A stretch of DNA of 10,863 nt from Coxiellaceae bacterium (GTDB lineage: Bacteria; Pseudomonadota; Gammaproteobacteria; Coxiellales; Coxiellaceae), in assembly GCA_014238325.1 (NCBI GenBank), contig JABABH010000126.1, forward strand, positions 1 to 10,863, written 5' to 3'. The notes beneath the pieces were generated by a model. The model saw only the letters and a program-made list of their open reading frames with translations. It was not told the DNA's origin and did no database searches. Below are positions 1 to 6,989 of the stretch, in pieces (positions within the stretch are counted from its first letter, which is position 1; every line of letters starts with the position of its first letter). The position numbers and the translations under genes were made by a program.

Positions 1-1071
1 GCCTGTATGCCGTAACCAATGTACGGTGGCTTCTTCTAGATTATCAGCCTCGAGCTTAAAGTTGTCAGATCTGAGTCTTTCGCCTGCTTTATTAAAGCAA
101 TCTTGGACAATTTCACGAATATAGGTGGTACTCCTGATAGCACCTTTTCCCCGATGCTTGGGCAGCAGCGGAGTATTATCGGCTGGGGAAGGTAGGGGGG
201 AGATATTCAGGTGTTGGCGCCAGCGCTTTAGGGCCGATAACATCGCATGGCTGACCGTAATTTGTCGCTCTTTATTACCTTTACCAATCGTGACAAACCA
301 CCAATGACCATCATAGTCTTGCCAAAAATCATTCATCGTTGGTGTCCAGCGCGTATGAGCAGCTAACTCAGAGATACGTAAATACATCGCAAATAAGGCG
401 CTCATAATAAATAAAGTGCGTTCATGGTGATCAGCTTGGCGTTCTGCCATTTTTTCAGCAGTTTCGATAACATATTGCCATTGTTTTTTGGTTAAACGAC
501 GAATTTTTTGTTTGACTTGTTGTTGTCGTAAAAACTTACTTTTTTGTCGAATCGTTGCTATGGGGTTAATATCCGTCACGTCTTCTTGAATTAAATAATT
601 ATAAAAACTACTTAAGATAGAAAATATATCGCGTAAGGCACTTTGTGATAAGGTATAATTTTCAATCTGCGCCCGTTCTCCTTTTTGATAGGCAGATTTT
701 GCTATGGTCACCACAAAGGGCTTCCATTCAGGATTCGGTATTCTAGTATTGGATTGATCCATAAAACGCGTCGCTTTTTTAATGCCTATCCATTGTTTGG
801 GGGGCGCTTGGCAAAAACCTAAATAGTCTTCAATATCTTGTCGCTTCAGTGCCATAATAGATTTTTCTGCTTTCAACCAACTCCATTGTAATAAGCGTTC
901 GACTTCGCGACGATAAGCATTGAAGGTGGCTTGGCTGCCATCATAAGAGCGCAAAAAGTTTAAGGCATATTGAAAATCTAAAGCATACTTTTGATCAAGA
1001 TAGTCGGGTTGAATGGGCACCCTTTGAATATATGCTAGCGAATCAAATAAAGGCTGTGGCAGGAGAGTCAT
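1..1071 (-). CDS. Tyrosine recombinase / phage-type integrase, C-terminal end cut by the window edge
   Basis: This frame is open for 357 codons and runs off the left edge with no stop. It encodes a tyrosine site-specific recombinase, which cuts and rejoins DNA through a 3'-phosphotyrosine. Visible catalytic residues are Arg232 in YLRISEL, Lys264 in GKGNKER, and His351 with Arg354 in HWLRHTG. The nucleophilic Tyr would lie roughly 30-40 residues further on, outside the window. The N-terminal part (about residues 30-175) fits a SAM-like core-binding domain, followed by a basic, Gln/Lys-rich linker near 180-197. The start is the ATG at 1069-1071, preceded by AGGA with 6-nt spacing. It lies downstream of the bioC terminator on the same strand, so it is probably its own transcription unit. 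It could belong to an island or prophage to the left, or be a chromosomal XerC/D-like relative. The family call is secure; the role is not. Confidence 0.9.
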   Translation of the reverse strand, partial: MTLLPQPLFDSLAYIQRVPIQPDYLDQKYALDFQYALNFLRSYDGSQATFNAYRREVERLLQWSWLKAEKSIMALKRQDIEDYLGFCQAPPKQWIGIKKATRFMDQSNTRIPNPEWKPFVVTIAKSAYQKGERAQIENYTLSQSALRDIFSILSSFYNYLIQEDVTDINPIATIRQKSKFLRQQQVKQKIRRLTKKQWQYVIETAEKMAERQADHHERTLFIMSALFAMYLRISELAAHTRWTPTMNDFWQDYDGHWWFVTIGKGNKERQITVSHAMLSALKRWRQHLNISPLPSPADNTPLLPKHRGKGAIRSTTYIREIVQDCFNKAGERLRSDNFKLEADNLEEATVHWLRHTG

Positions 1072-1125
1072 AATGGATCCTTATGGAAGGGCGTTGATAT
1101 AGCGTCCAGACAACAGCAAACGGCT

Positions 1126-1157
1126 AAAAACCGTGATAAATTCAATTATCACGGTTT
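1126..1157 (-). terminator. Rho-independent terminator of bioC
   Basis: A perfect 12-bp inverted repeat (1128-1139 with 1146-1157, arm AAACCGTGATAA) encloses a 6-nt loop. Read on the minus strand it ends in a run of five T (1130-1126), three of them inside the stem, which is the classic intrinsic terminator form. The bioC stop codon TGA (1144-1142) sits in the loop, so the last codons of bioC form one arm. It separates bioC from the recombinase gene, which starts 55 nt further on. Confidence 0.85.
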
Positions 1158-2047
1158 AAAGGAGGCTGATGGTAGGGCACACCTTGCTCAATAGAAACGC
1201 ATATTTCTTCCAAGTCTGACACCGTATCACCTCGGCGTTGTATGGGCGCAAAAGCATGCCCATAGATTAATTCGATCGTAGCTGGCAACGTATGATGTTG
1301 AGCATGACGTAATTTTTCATATTGATTGAGCATACTCTGCCAACGATATTTACCCATTAAAGCAGATGAACGGTGTATTAAAGCATTACATGAGCCGGTG
1401 CCTTTTAAATCTTGTAATAAACAAGCAACATGAGCATATTGAACGGTTAAGGGCTCCCTATCCATGACGGGAGCATCGAAGGAGAGTTGCTGCAATAGAT
1501 CGCCCCAATCATGCATATCAAAAAAAGGATGAATATGCGAGTGACCATCAGGAAAACACGCTCTCAATTCCTGTAAGGTATCGGGTCCCACAGTGGTAAA
1601 TAGCAAGATCCCACCTGGTTTGAGTAAGCGATAACACTCCTGCAGGGTATGCTTGATATCAGTAGACCAATGTAGAGATAAATTTGAAAAGATCAGATCA
1701 AACGTATGATGAACCAGCGGGATAGCTGTATAATCCCCCGCTACCATGATCATTGAATGTGTATTATTTTCTTTCTCAAATCGTCTTAAGGCCATAGATA
1801 ACAAAGTAGGTGAACATTCTACCCCATAGATTTGAGCATCTGGATAACGTTGCTTTAAATGTTGCATCGTATATCCAGTCCGTGCACCTAGATCAAGAAT
1901 ACGGCAAGGACGCATGGCTATCATATCCAATCGCTCTAAAAGAGAATCACCAATGCTCCGCTCTAACACAGCAGACTGATCATATATCGAAGCCACGCGG
2001 TCTAAAGCACACTTAAAGACATTCGGATCAATAAGCTCAACAGTCAT
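1142..2047 (-). CDS. bioC: Malonyl-[acyl-carrier protein] O-methyltransferase BioC
   Basis: BioC methylates malonyl-ACP (or malonyl-CoA) with S-adenosylmethionine. The ester then primes fatty acid synthase to build pimeloyl-ACP for biotin. The 301-residue protein is a class I methyltransferase: SAM loop LDLGARTG at 51-58, an acidic residue after the second strand at Glu77, FDLIFSNLSLHW at 116-127, and LLKPGGILLF at 141-150. Family hallmarks follow: GPDTLQELR at 154-162, FDMHDWGDLL at 176-185, and YGHAFAP near 262-268. The usual glycine/cysteine of the SAM loop is replaced by Arg (GARTG). The start chosen is the ATG at 2047, because a strong GGGGGGA precedes it and it matches the family N-terminus. 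The ATG at 2083 would add 12 residues with no ribosome site. No other bio gene is in the window. It is transcribed divergently from comF. Confidence 0.87.
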   Translation of the reverse strand: MTVELIDPNVFKCALDRVASIYDQSAVLERSIGDSLLERLDMIAMRPCRILDLGARTGYTMQHLKQRYPDAQIYGVECSPTLLSMALRRFEKENNTHSMIMVAGDYTAIPLVHHTFDLIFSNLSLHWSTDIKHTLQECYRLLKPGGILLFTTVGPDTLQELRACFPDGHSHIHPFFDMHDWGDLLQQLSFDAPVMDREPLTVQYAHVACLLQDLKGTGSCNALIHRSSALMGKYRWQSMLNQYEKLRHAQHHTLPATIELIYGHAFAPIQRRGDTVSDLEEICVSIEQGVPYHQPPLNRDN

Positions 2048-2211
2048 CGGTTCCCCCCATTCTATTGCACTCCATAATAGCATTAAATTTTCATAGGTAT
2101 CTATAGAGCACCTTGGCTACGTATAACTCTATCTTGAATATATAGAGAGCCAAAAGGCCATCGTATTTCCCGGTATCTACAATTCACGCATCCTCCGTTA
2201 ATATCGTCCCT
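2048..2211. promoter_or_regulatory. Divergent intergenic region bioC / comF
   Basis: Both genes must be transcribed out of this 164-bp, AT-rich gap. A short inverted repeat (CTCTAT 2127-2132 with ATAGAG 2142-2147) lies in the middle, and TATAGAG recurs at 2102-2108 and 2141-2147. I could not assign convincing -35/-10 pairs to either side. I also see no match to the enterobacterial BirA operator half-site TTGTAAACC. The comF start has no clear Shine-Dalgarno. Confidence 0.4.
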
Positions 2212-2838
2212 ATGAAATCAATTTTATCTTGCTTATATCCATCCAGGTGTGTGCTCTGCCATGAGTATATTGCAGCATCGATGGTGATTTGCTCGTATTG
2301 TGAAGCACAATTACCCTGGGAGCCAGTATTCAATCCTGACGCCCTCGTGTTGTTTCGCTATAAGAAGCCGGTTAATCGATGGATTATAGAATTAAAATTC
2401 TACGAAAAAATTCTGTATGCTAAAGTGTTCGCACATTTTTTTATTACTCATCTTGAAAAATATCGCCGTCATGATTTGCCATTATGCTTAGTGCCTATTC
2501 CATTACATCATCGTCGACTCAGCCGTCGAGGCTTTAATCAAGCTCTAGAAATTGCCAGGCCGATTGCACACCATTTTCATATGCATCTGGATGCCTTATC
2601 CTGCATTCGCACCCAACCCACGCTACCTCAAACCCTGCTTTCGAAGGAAAGACGACAAAATAATGTTAAGCATGCCTTTAGTTTAAAGCGGCCTATAACC
2701 TTTAAAAAGATTGCGATCCTGGATGATGTGATCACAACGGGTAGCACCATCAAGGAAGTGCAAGCACTATTCACTCAACAGGGTATAGCTGTCGAAATTT
2801 GGTGTTGTGCACGTTCGTCTTTATCGGCCACTGGGTAA
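2212..2838 (+). CDS. comF: ComF-family phosphoribosyltransferase-like protein
   Basis: This is a 208-residue member of the ComF/GntX family, close to the usual family length (about 220-240). It has an N-terminal zinc-ribbon-like motif, C13-x2-C16 and C27-x2-C30. A type I phosphoribosyltransferase fold follows, with the PRPP-binding loop LDDVITTGST at 170-179 and the family segment VPIPLHHRRLSRRGFNQA at 94-111. In naturally competent bacteria ComF homologues are needed for DNA uptake or processing of incoming single strands; in many other species the role is unknown, and no enzymatic reaction is proven. Genes of this family are often found near biotin genes in gammaproteobacteria, which matches the divergent bioC here. 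The start at 2212 is set by the conserved N-terminus, since no strong ribosome site precedes it. A 142-bp repeat begins 5 nt after the stop. Confidence 0.88.
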   Translation: MKSILSCLYPSRCVLCHEYIAASMVICSYCEAQLPWEPVFNPDALVLFRYKKPVNRWIIELKFYEKILYAKVFAHFFITHLEKYRRHDLPLCLVPIPLHHRRLSRRGFNQALEIARPIAHHFHMHLDALSCIRTQPTLPQTLLSKERRQNNVKHAFSLKRPITFKKIAILDDVITTGSTIKEVQALFTQQGIAVEIWCCARSSLSATG

Positions 2839-2843
2839 GGATA

Positions 2844-2985
2844 TATACCCATCTCACTTCAAGATGCGCAGCATGCACTTGAAGTGACTTATCGCGATGG
2901 GGATTCTTAAGGGGACAACCGCGATTTTTCTTTGAAGTGGCTGAGCGAACATTTATTTTTCGCCAGCCATCAAAACCAAGGTATA
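2844..2985 (+). repeat. 142-bp dispersed palindromic repeat, copy 1
   Basis: The element is bounded by TATACC (2844-2849) and GGTATA (2980-2985). By hand alignment it differs from the copy at 9007-9148 at about 19 of 142 positions with no gaps. Its left part forms an imperfect hairpin, CACTTCAAG pairing with CTTGAAGTG (about 2855-2886). The right part holds a conserved bulged hairpin, TGGCTGAGCGAA with TTCGCCAGCCA (about 2938-2970). The middle stem that is perfect in the second copy has decayed here. It lies 5 nt after the comF stop and faces obgE. It resembles a MITE or REP/BIME-like element. TA dinucleotides at both borders would fit TA-targeting transposition, but that is inference. Confidence 0.85.
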
Positions 2986-3028
2986 CCGCTCGCAGTAGCC
3001 CACTTCGCATCTTCTCGCGAGCGGTATA
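2982..3028 (-). terminator. Inverted end module after obgE, possible terminator
   Basis: A perfect 12-bp inverted repeat (TATACCGCTCGC at 2982-2993 with its complement at 3017-3028) encloses a 23-nt loop. It starts directly after the obgE stop codon on the minus strand, and a moderately T-rich stretch (TTGGTTTTG) follows on that strand, so it could end obgE transcription. Read on the minus strand, its first bases TATACCGCTCGCGA and the following AAGATGCGAAG match the left end of the repeat at 9007. It overlaps the right end of repeat copy 1 by 4 nt. It is therefore probably a repeat-derived module serving as a hairpin. Confidence 0.6.
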
Positions 3029-4103
<1,075 letters not shown>

Positions 4104-4104
<1 letters not shown>

Positions 4105-4388
4105 CAGGCCTGCTCTGGTGGGCGTACTGAAACAAAATGACGTTGTTTTTTCGTATAAGCACTTTTCCTTCCATGACGTTTGAATTCAAGTATCCCATCA
4201 ATCAAAGAATACAAAGTATCATCACGCCCTATGCCCACGTTCTTTCCTGGGTGATATTTGGTGCCACGTTGTCTCACGAGGATATTGCCAGCCAATACTT
4301 TTTCACCACCAAAGTGTTTTAATCCCAACATTTTAGGATTGGAATCACGGCCGTTTCTCGTGCTACCACCTGCTTTCTTATGTGCCAT
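4104..4388 (-). CDS. rpmA: 50S ribosomal protein L27
   Basis: Bacterial L27 is a small basic protein of the large subunit whose N-terminus reaches the peptidyl-transferase centre and stabilises tRNA there. The 94-residue product starts with the canonical [16 protein letters not shown]. It keeps the family core [22 protein letters not shown] at about 39-60 in two conserved blocks. It is slightly longer than E. coli L27 (85) because of a C-terminal extension ending in RPPEQA. There is no N-terminal extension needing proteolysis, unlike in Firmicutes. AGG lies 7 nt before the start. It sits 82 nt after rplU and 64 nt before obgE, the standard operon order. Confidence 0.98.
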
Positions 4389-4470
4389 CTCGTTGCCTAT
4401 ATTATGAATTTAAATCGTTGAATCTATCTATGCATGAAATACTGCATGGCTGAAAGGTCATTGACCCCCA

Positions 4471-4797
4471 TTAAGCAGCAGATGCTATTTTATCAATTTT
4501 AACCTGCGTATAGTATTGTCGATGTCCTTGTCGCTTCATCTGATGCTTACGGCGTTTAAATTTAAGGATCTCAATTTTTTTTGCTCGCTTATGCTCAAGC
4601 ACCGTTGCAGTCACATGGGCTGATTCCAAATAAGGCTGTCCCATTTTCACTATGCCTTCTTGCTCTTCGACAAGCATGAGCACATGATCAAATTGGATGG
4701 TTTGATCAGGCTGAGTATGATCGAGTTTTTCAATATTTAAGACCTGATTTTCCCTGACACGATATTGTTTTCCGCCAGTTTTTATAATCGCGTACAT
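4471..4797 (-). CDS. rplU: 50S ribosomal protein L21
   Basis: L21 is a primary 23S rRNA-binding protein of the large subunit. The 108-residue product opens with MYAIIKTGGKQYRV, the family signature. It also has the basic block KRAKKIEILKFKRRK (about 69-83) followed by RQGHRQYYTQVKI, which matches the conserved C-terminal motif RQGHRQ.T.VKI. The usual length is about 103. The start is preceded by AGAGG about 6 nt upstream. It is the first gene of rplU-rpmA-obgE and is divergent from ispB, as in many gammaproteobacteria. Confidence 0.98.
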   Translation of the reverse strand: MYAIIKTGGKQYRVRENQVLNIEKLDHTQPDQTIQFDHVLMLVEEQEGIVKMGQPYLESAHVTATVLEHKRAKKIEILKFKRRKHQMKRQGHRQYYTQVKIDKIASAA

Positions 4798-4829
4798 GAT
4801 TGCCTCTTATGTCAATGCTTAAAGAGCAG

Positions 4830-4858
4830 ATTTTATGTCATTCTGTGCCCAGCCACAA
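4830..4858 (-). promoter_or_regulatory. Candidate sigma70 promoter for rplU-rpmA-obgE
   Basis: On the minus strand, TTGTGG (4858-4853) and TAAAAT (4835-4830) are separated by exactly 17 nt. The -10 matches the consensus at 5 of 6 positions and the -35 at 3 of 6. Transcription would begin about 30 nt before the rplU ATG, leaving room for its AGAGG ribosome site. Confidence 0.5.
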
Positions 4859-4910
4859 GCATTTTGTCTTCATCTTTGCGCGATGGACGGGAACAATGCC
4901 TATTCATGGT

Positions 4911-4924
4911 CTCCTACGTAGGAG
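4911..4924. promoter_or_regulatory. 14-bp perfect palindrome, possible operator
   Basis: CTCCTACGTAGGAG is a perfect 14-bp palindrome between rplU and ispB. It lies upstream of the candidate rplU promoter on one side and of the TTGACA for ispB on the other. It could be a dimeric regulator site or an RNA hairpin. I do not recognise a known consensus. Confidence 0.45.
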
Positions 4925-4953
4925 GTCAATGTCGATCTCTGCTCATACTTTCC

Positions 4954-4981
4954 TTGACAGCAACCACCTGCTATCGATAGG
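4954..4981 (+). promoter_or_regulatory. Weak candidate ispB promoter
   Basis: A perfect -35 TTGACA (4954-4959) is followed 16 nt later by GATAGG (4976-4981), which matches a -10 at only 3 of 6 positions. Transcription would start within a few bases of the ATG at 4995, giving an almost leaderless mRNA, or would favour the in-frame ATG at 5022. The -35 is striking but the pair is not convincing. Confidence 0.25.
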
Positions 4982-4994
4982 ATTCCCGTCCATC

Positions 4995-5999
4995 ATGAAC
5001 CCAATTTCAACGTCAACCGCTATGGATCAACACAGCCTAGACTTTATCCGACAGCCGGTCAACGACGATATGTCTATCTTAAAGACCTTATTGTTGAATG
5101 AGCTCTCTACCGGCGTTTCGCTCATTCATAAAATGGTTTGCTACATCATGGATAGCGGTGGAAAAAGGTTAAGACCCTTGTTGGTATTGTTAGCCTCTCA
5201 CGCTTGTGGTTATACAGGCAAAGAAGAGCATTATAATTTATCTATTGTCATCGAATTTCTTCATATGGCAACTTTGCTTCATGATGACGTGATTGACCAG
5301 CCAGATCGTCGTCGGGGTGTGAAGACCGCTAACCAGCGCTGGGGAAGCGCTGCTAGCATTTTAGTCGGTGATTTCCTATATTCTCGCACCTTTCAAATTT
5401 TGGCTAAGCATAATAATATCAAAGTCATGAATGTATTAGCTTATGCTACTAATCAAATTGCCGAAGGAGAAGTCGAGCAGTTAATGAATCAACATAATCC
5501 AGATATGACCGAAGAGGATTATGATAAGATTATTCGTCGAAAAACAGCGCAACTTTTTTCTGCAGCCAGTGAAATTGCATCGATCATCAGTGTTGATGAC
5601 CTCAGTGTACAGAGAAGCATGGCGAATTTTGGTTTATATATTGGCATGGCTTATCAAATTATTGATGATATTTTAGACTATAAGCCTGATTCTGCCACGG
5701 GAAAGAGTATGGGTAACGACCTGTCAGAAGGAAAGATGACCTTACCACTGATTTATGCAAAGCAGCGAGGAACACCTGTAGAAAAGGCTGCTATCGATCA
5801 GGCAATTCGTCGTCAATCTGTGCATCATCTTGATGATATCATTGACATTATTATGCATACGGAAGCTGACCAGAAGGCATCAAACCGTGCCAAGCAATAC
5901 GTGGATCTTGCTTTGCAACAGTTGCCCTGCCTGCCTGATTCTCGCTATAAAGATTCCTTAAAAGCTTTGGCCCATTTTGTGCTGAATCGATCGCATTAG
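4995..5999 (+). CDS. ispB: Octaprenyl diphosphate synthase (trans-polyprenyl synthase)
   Basis: IspB condenses isopentenyl diphosphate onto farnesyl diphosphate to build the polyprenyl side chain of ubiquinone and menaquinone. The 334-residue reading has GGKRLRP at 55-61. The first aspartate-rich motif DDVID is at 97-101, followed by RRRG. The second, DDILD, is at 224-228. All of these bind Mg and the allylic diphosphate. Chain length (C40 or another) cannot be read with certainty. The frame is open from 4800, but the first 65 residues have no family counterpart, so I choose 4995; 5022 would give 325 residues, close to E. coli IspB (323). The ribosome site is poor: AGGA lies 12 nt upstream. 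It is divergent from rplU and followed by tRNA-Pro 40 nt downstream. Confidence 0.93.
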   Translation: MNPISTSTAMDQHSLDFIRQPVNDDMSILKTLLLNELSTGVSLIHKMVCYIMDSGGKRLRPLLVLLASHACGYTGKEEHYNLSIVIEFLHMATLLHDDVIDQPDRRRGVKTANQRWGSAASILVGDFLYSRTFQILAKHNNIKVMNVLAYATNQIAEGEVEQLMNQHNPDMTEEDYDKIIRRKTAQLFSAASEIASIISVDDLSVQRSMANFGLYIGMAYQIIDDILDYKPDSATGKSMGNDLSEGKMTLPLIYAKQRGTPVEKAAIDQAIRRQSVHHLDDIIDIIMHTEADQKASNRAKQYVDLALQQLPCLPDSRYKDSLKALAHFVLNRSH

Positions 6000-6039
6000 T
6001 GTTATACAATGATGCGGCATAACGTTATGTAGTAGAAGT

Positions 6040-6113
6040 CGGGGTGTAGCTCAGCTTGGTAGAGCACTGCCTTCGGGAGGCAGGGGTCGGAGGTTCAAAT
6101 CCTCTCACCCCGA
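6040..6113 (+). tRNA. proK: tRNA-Pro, anticodon CGG
   Basis: The 74-nt cloverleaf has a 7-bp acceptor stem (6040-6046 with 6106-6112), a D arm starting GCTC, and a CTGCC/GGCAG anticodon stem with loop TTCGGGA. That places CGG at 6074-6076. A GGTTCAAAT T loop and discriminator A6113 complete it. The first pair is C-G, typical of bacterial tRNA-Pro. The 3' CCA is not encoded, so it must be added by nucleotidyltransferase. No clear terminator follows, so read-through into liuC is possible. A 12-bp palindrome (6018-6029) lies just upstream. Confidence 0.96.
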
Positions 6114-6194
6114 ATATGATGATGCGGCGCCCATATACAGCTATGCGAGGCTGAACTGCATCGGCGTTAATGACCCCACCCTCCAGGATATGTG

Positions 6195-6989
6195 ATGACT
6201 CATGCTTTAAACATAAGTTATGCCGACCGCCAGCGTATGGGCATACTGACTTTGAATCGCCCTGAACGGCATAATGCCCTTGATCTACCCTTGATGCGAG
6301 CCCTTACAGAACAAATCAAAGCTATGGAGCAAGATTCCAAGCTCAACCTCATCATGCTGAATGCCTCAGGTCAGCATTTTTGTGCCGGTGCAGATATTCA
6401 ATGGATGCAACTCGAGGCTTCTTCATCCCATCATGATATTCCAGAGGAAATGCAGGTATTTTCTGATTTATTAGAGGTGCTAAGCTGCTGTACCAAACCG
6501 GTCATAGCCCTTGTACAAGGCAGGGTGCTGGGTGGTGGACTCGGACTCTTATCGTGTTGTGATGCCGTGATCGCTGCATCGAGTGCCATCTTTCAATTTT
6601 CTGAGGTGAAACTAGGACTGATGCCAGCCATCATTCTACCTTATATTATTCGCAGTATAGGATATAGCTCAGCACGTTATTATTGTGTAACAGCCCAACC
6701 TTTTAGCGCTGAGCAAGCACAACGCATCGGTTTGGTTCACCGTATCGTTCCATCCTGTGAGTTATCTTCTGATGCCGACCGCTTAGTGCAGTGGATGATG
6801 AATAATAGCCTTGAAGCTATGCAATCCACTAAGCAATTTATGCATCAATGCTACCCCATAAAAGAAGCTATGATTTCAGCATCCATAGCCATGCTATCGA
6901 CAGTGCGTGCTTCTGAAACAGCTCAAGAGGGAATAAAAGCTTTTCTAGATAAACGTTCACCCCGATGGATAGAGCCGCCCGGTGATTAA
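6195..6989 (+). CDS. liuC: Enoyl-CoA hydratase/isomerase family, probable methylglutaconyl-CoA hydratase
   Basis: LiuC hydrates 3-methylglutaconyl-CoA to HMG-CoA in leucine breakdown. The 264-residue crotonase-fold protein has LNRPERHNALD at 20-30. The first oxyanion-hole segment is HFCAGADI at 61-68, and the second is VQGRVLGGGLGL at 107-118. The catalytic glutamate region FSEVKLGLMPA (135-145) has Glu137. The position of the other crotonase glutamate is not Glu here, as in many LiuC/AUH relatives. The crotonase family is broad, so the substrate is inferred from the overlapping biotin-carboxylase gene, which is the liuC-liuD order of the Pseudomonas liu cluster. The ATG at 6195 has AGGA at 6-nt spacing; the GTG 3 nt earlier is too close to that site. 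Confidence 0.82.
   Translation: MTHALNISYADRQRMGILTLNRPERHNALDLPLMRALTEQIKAMEQDSKLNLIMLNASGQHFCAGADIQWMQLEASSSHHDIPEEMQVFSDLLEVLSCCTKPVIALVQGRVLGGGLGLLSCCDAVIAASSAIFQFSEVKLGLMPAIILPYIIRSIGYSSARYYCVTAQPFSAEQAQRIGLVHRIVPSCELSSDADRLVQWMMNNSLEAMQSTKQFMHQCYPIKEAMISASIAMLSTVRASETAQEGIKAFLDKRSPRWIEPPGD

Larger units (their letters stand above)
4882..4994. repeat. 12-bp perfect inverted repeat in the ispB leader
   Basis: GATGGACGGGAA at 4882-4893 is the exact reverse complement of 4983-4994, 89 nt away. The right arm ends immediately before the ispB ATG and begins right after the only AGGA (4979-4982). If the transcript starts upstream of 4882, the pairing would bring the ribosome site and start codon into a structured stem, with the palindrome at 4911-4924 in the loop. 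If the start is at the TTGACA at 4954, only one arm is transcribed and the repeat would have to act as DNA. Confidence 0.7.

Noticed and set aside
125..307. Small plus-strand open frame
   Set aside because: It is antisense to the recombinase gene, whose catalytic motifs prove the minus frame.
1..1071. Defence or phage system around the recombinase
   Set aside because: The neighbours to the right are bioC and comF. No nuclease, helicase, restriction, toxin or phage structural gene is visible, so a system call would be invention.
2048..2083. bioC start at 2083
   Set aside because: The 12 extra residues are not family-like and no ribosome site precedes them, whereas 2047 has a strong one.
2771..3010. 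Minus-strand open frame through repeat copy 1
   Set aside because: It arises from the repeat and overlaps the end of comF. There is no ribosome site, and the peptide diverges together with the repeat.
4800..4994. N-terminal extension of ispB by 65 residues from an upstream ATG
   Set aside because: The extension has no counterpart in polyprenyl synthases, overlaps the divergent rplU promoter region and inverted repeats, and has no ribosome site. 4995 or 5022 fits the family length.
6114..6194. Integration scar next to the tRNA
   Set aside because: Apart from a 10-bp direct repeat there is no duplicated tRNA 3' end and no recombinase on this side, so it is reported only as a weak observation.
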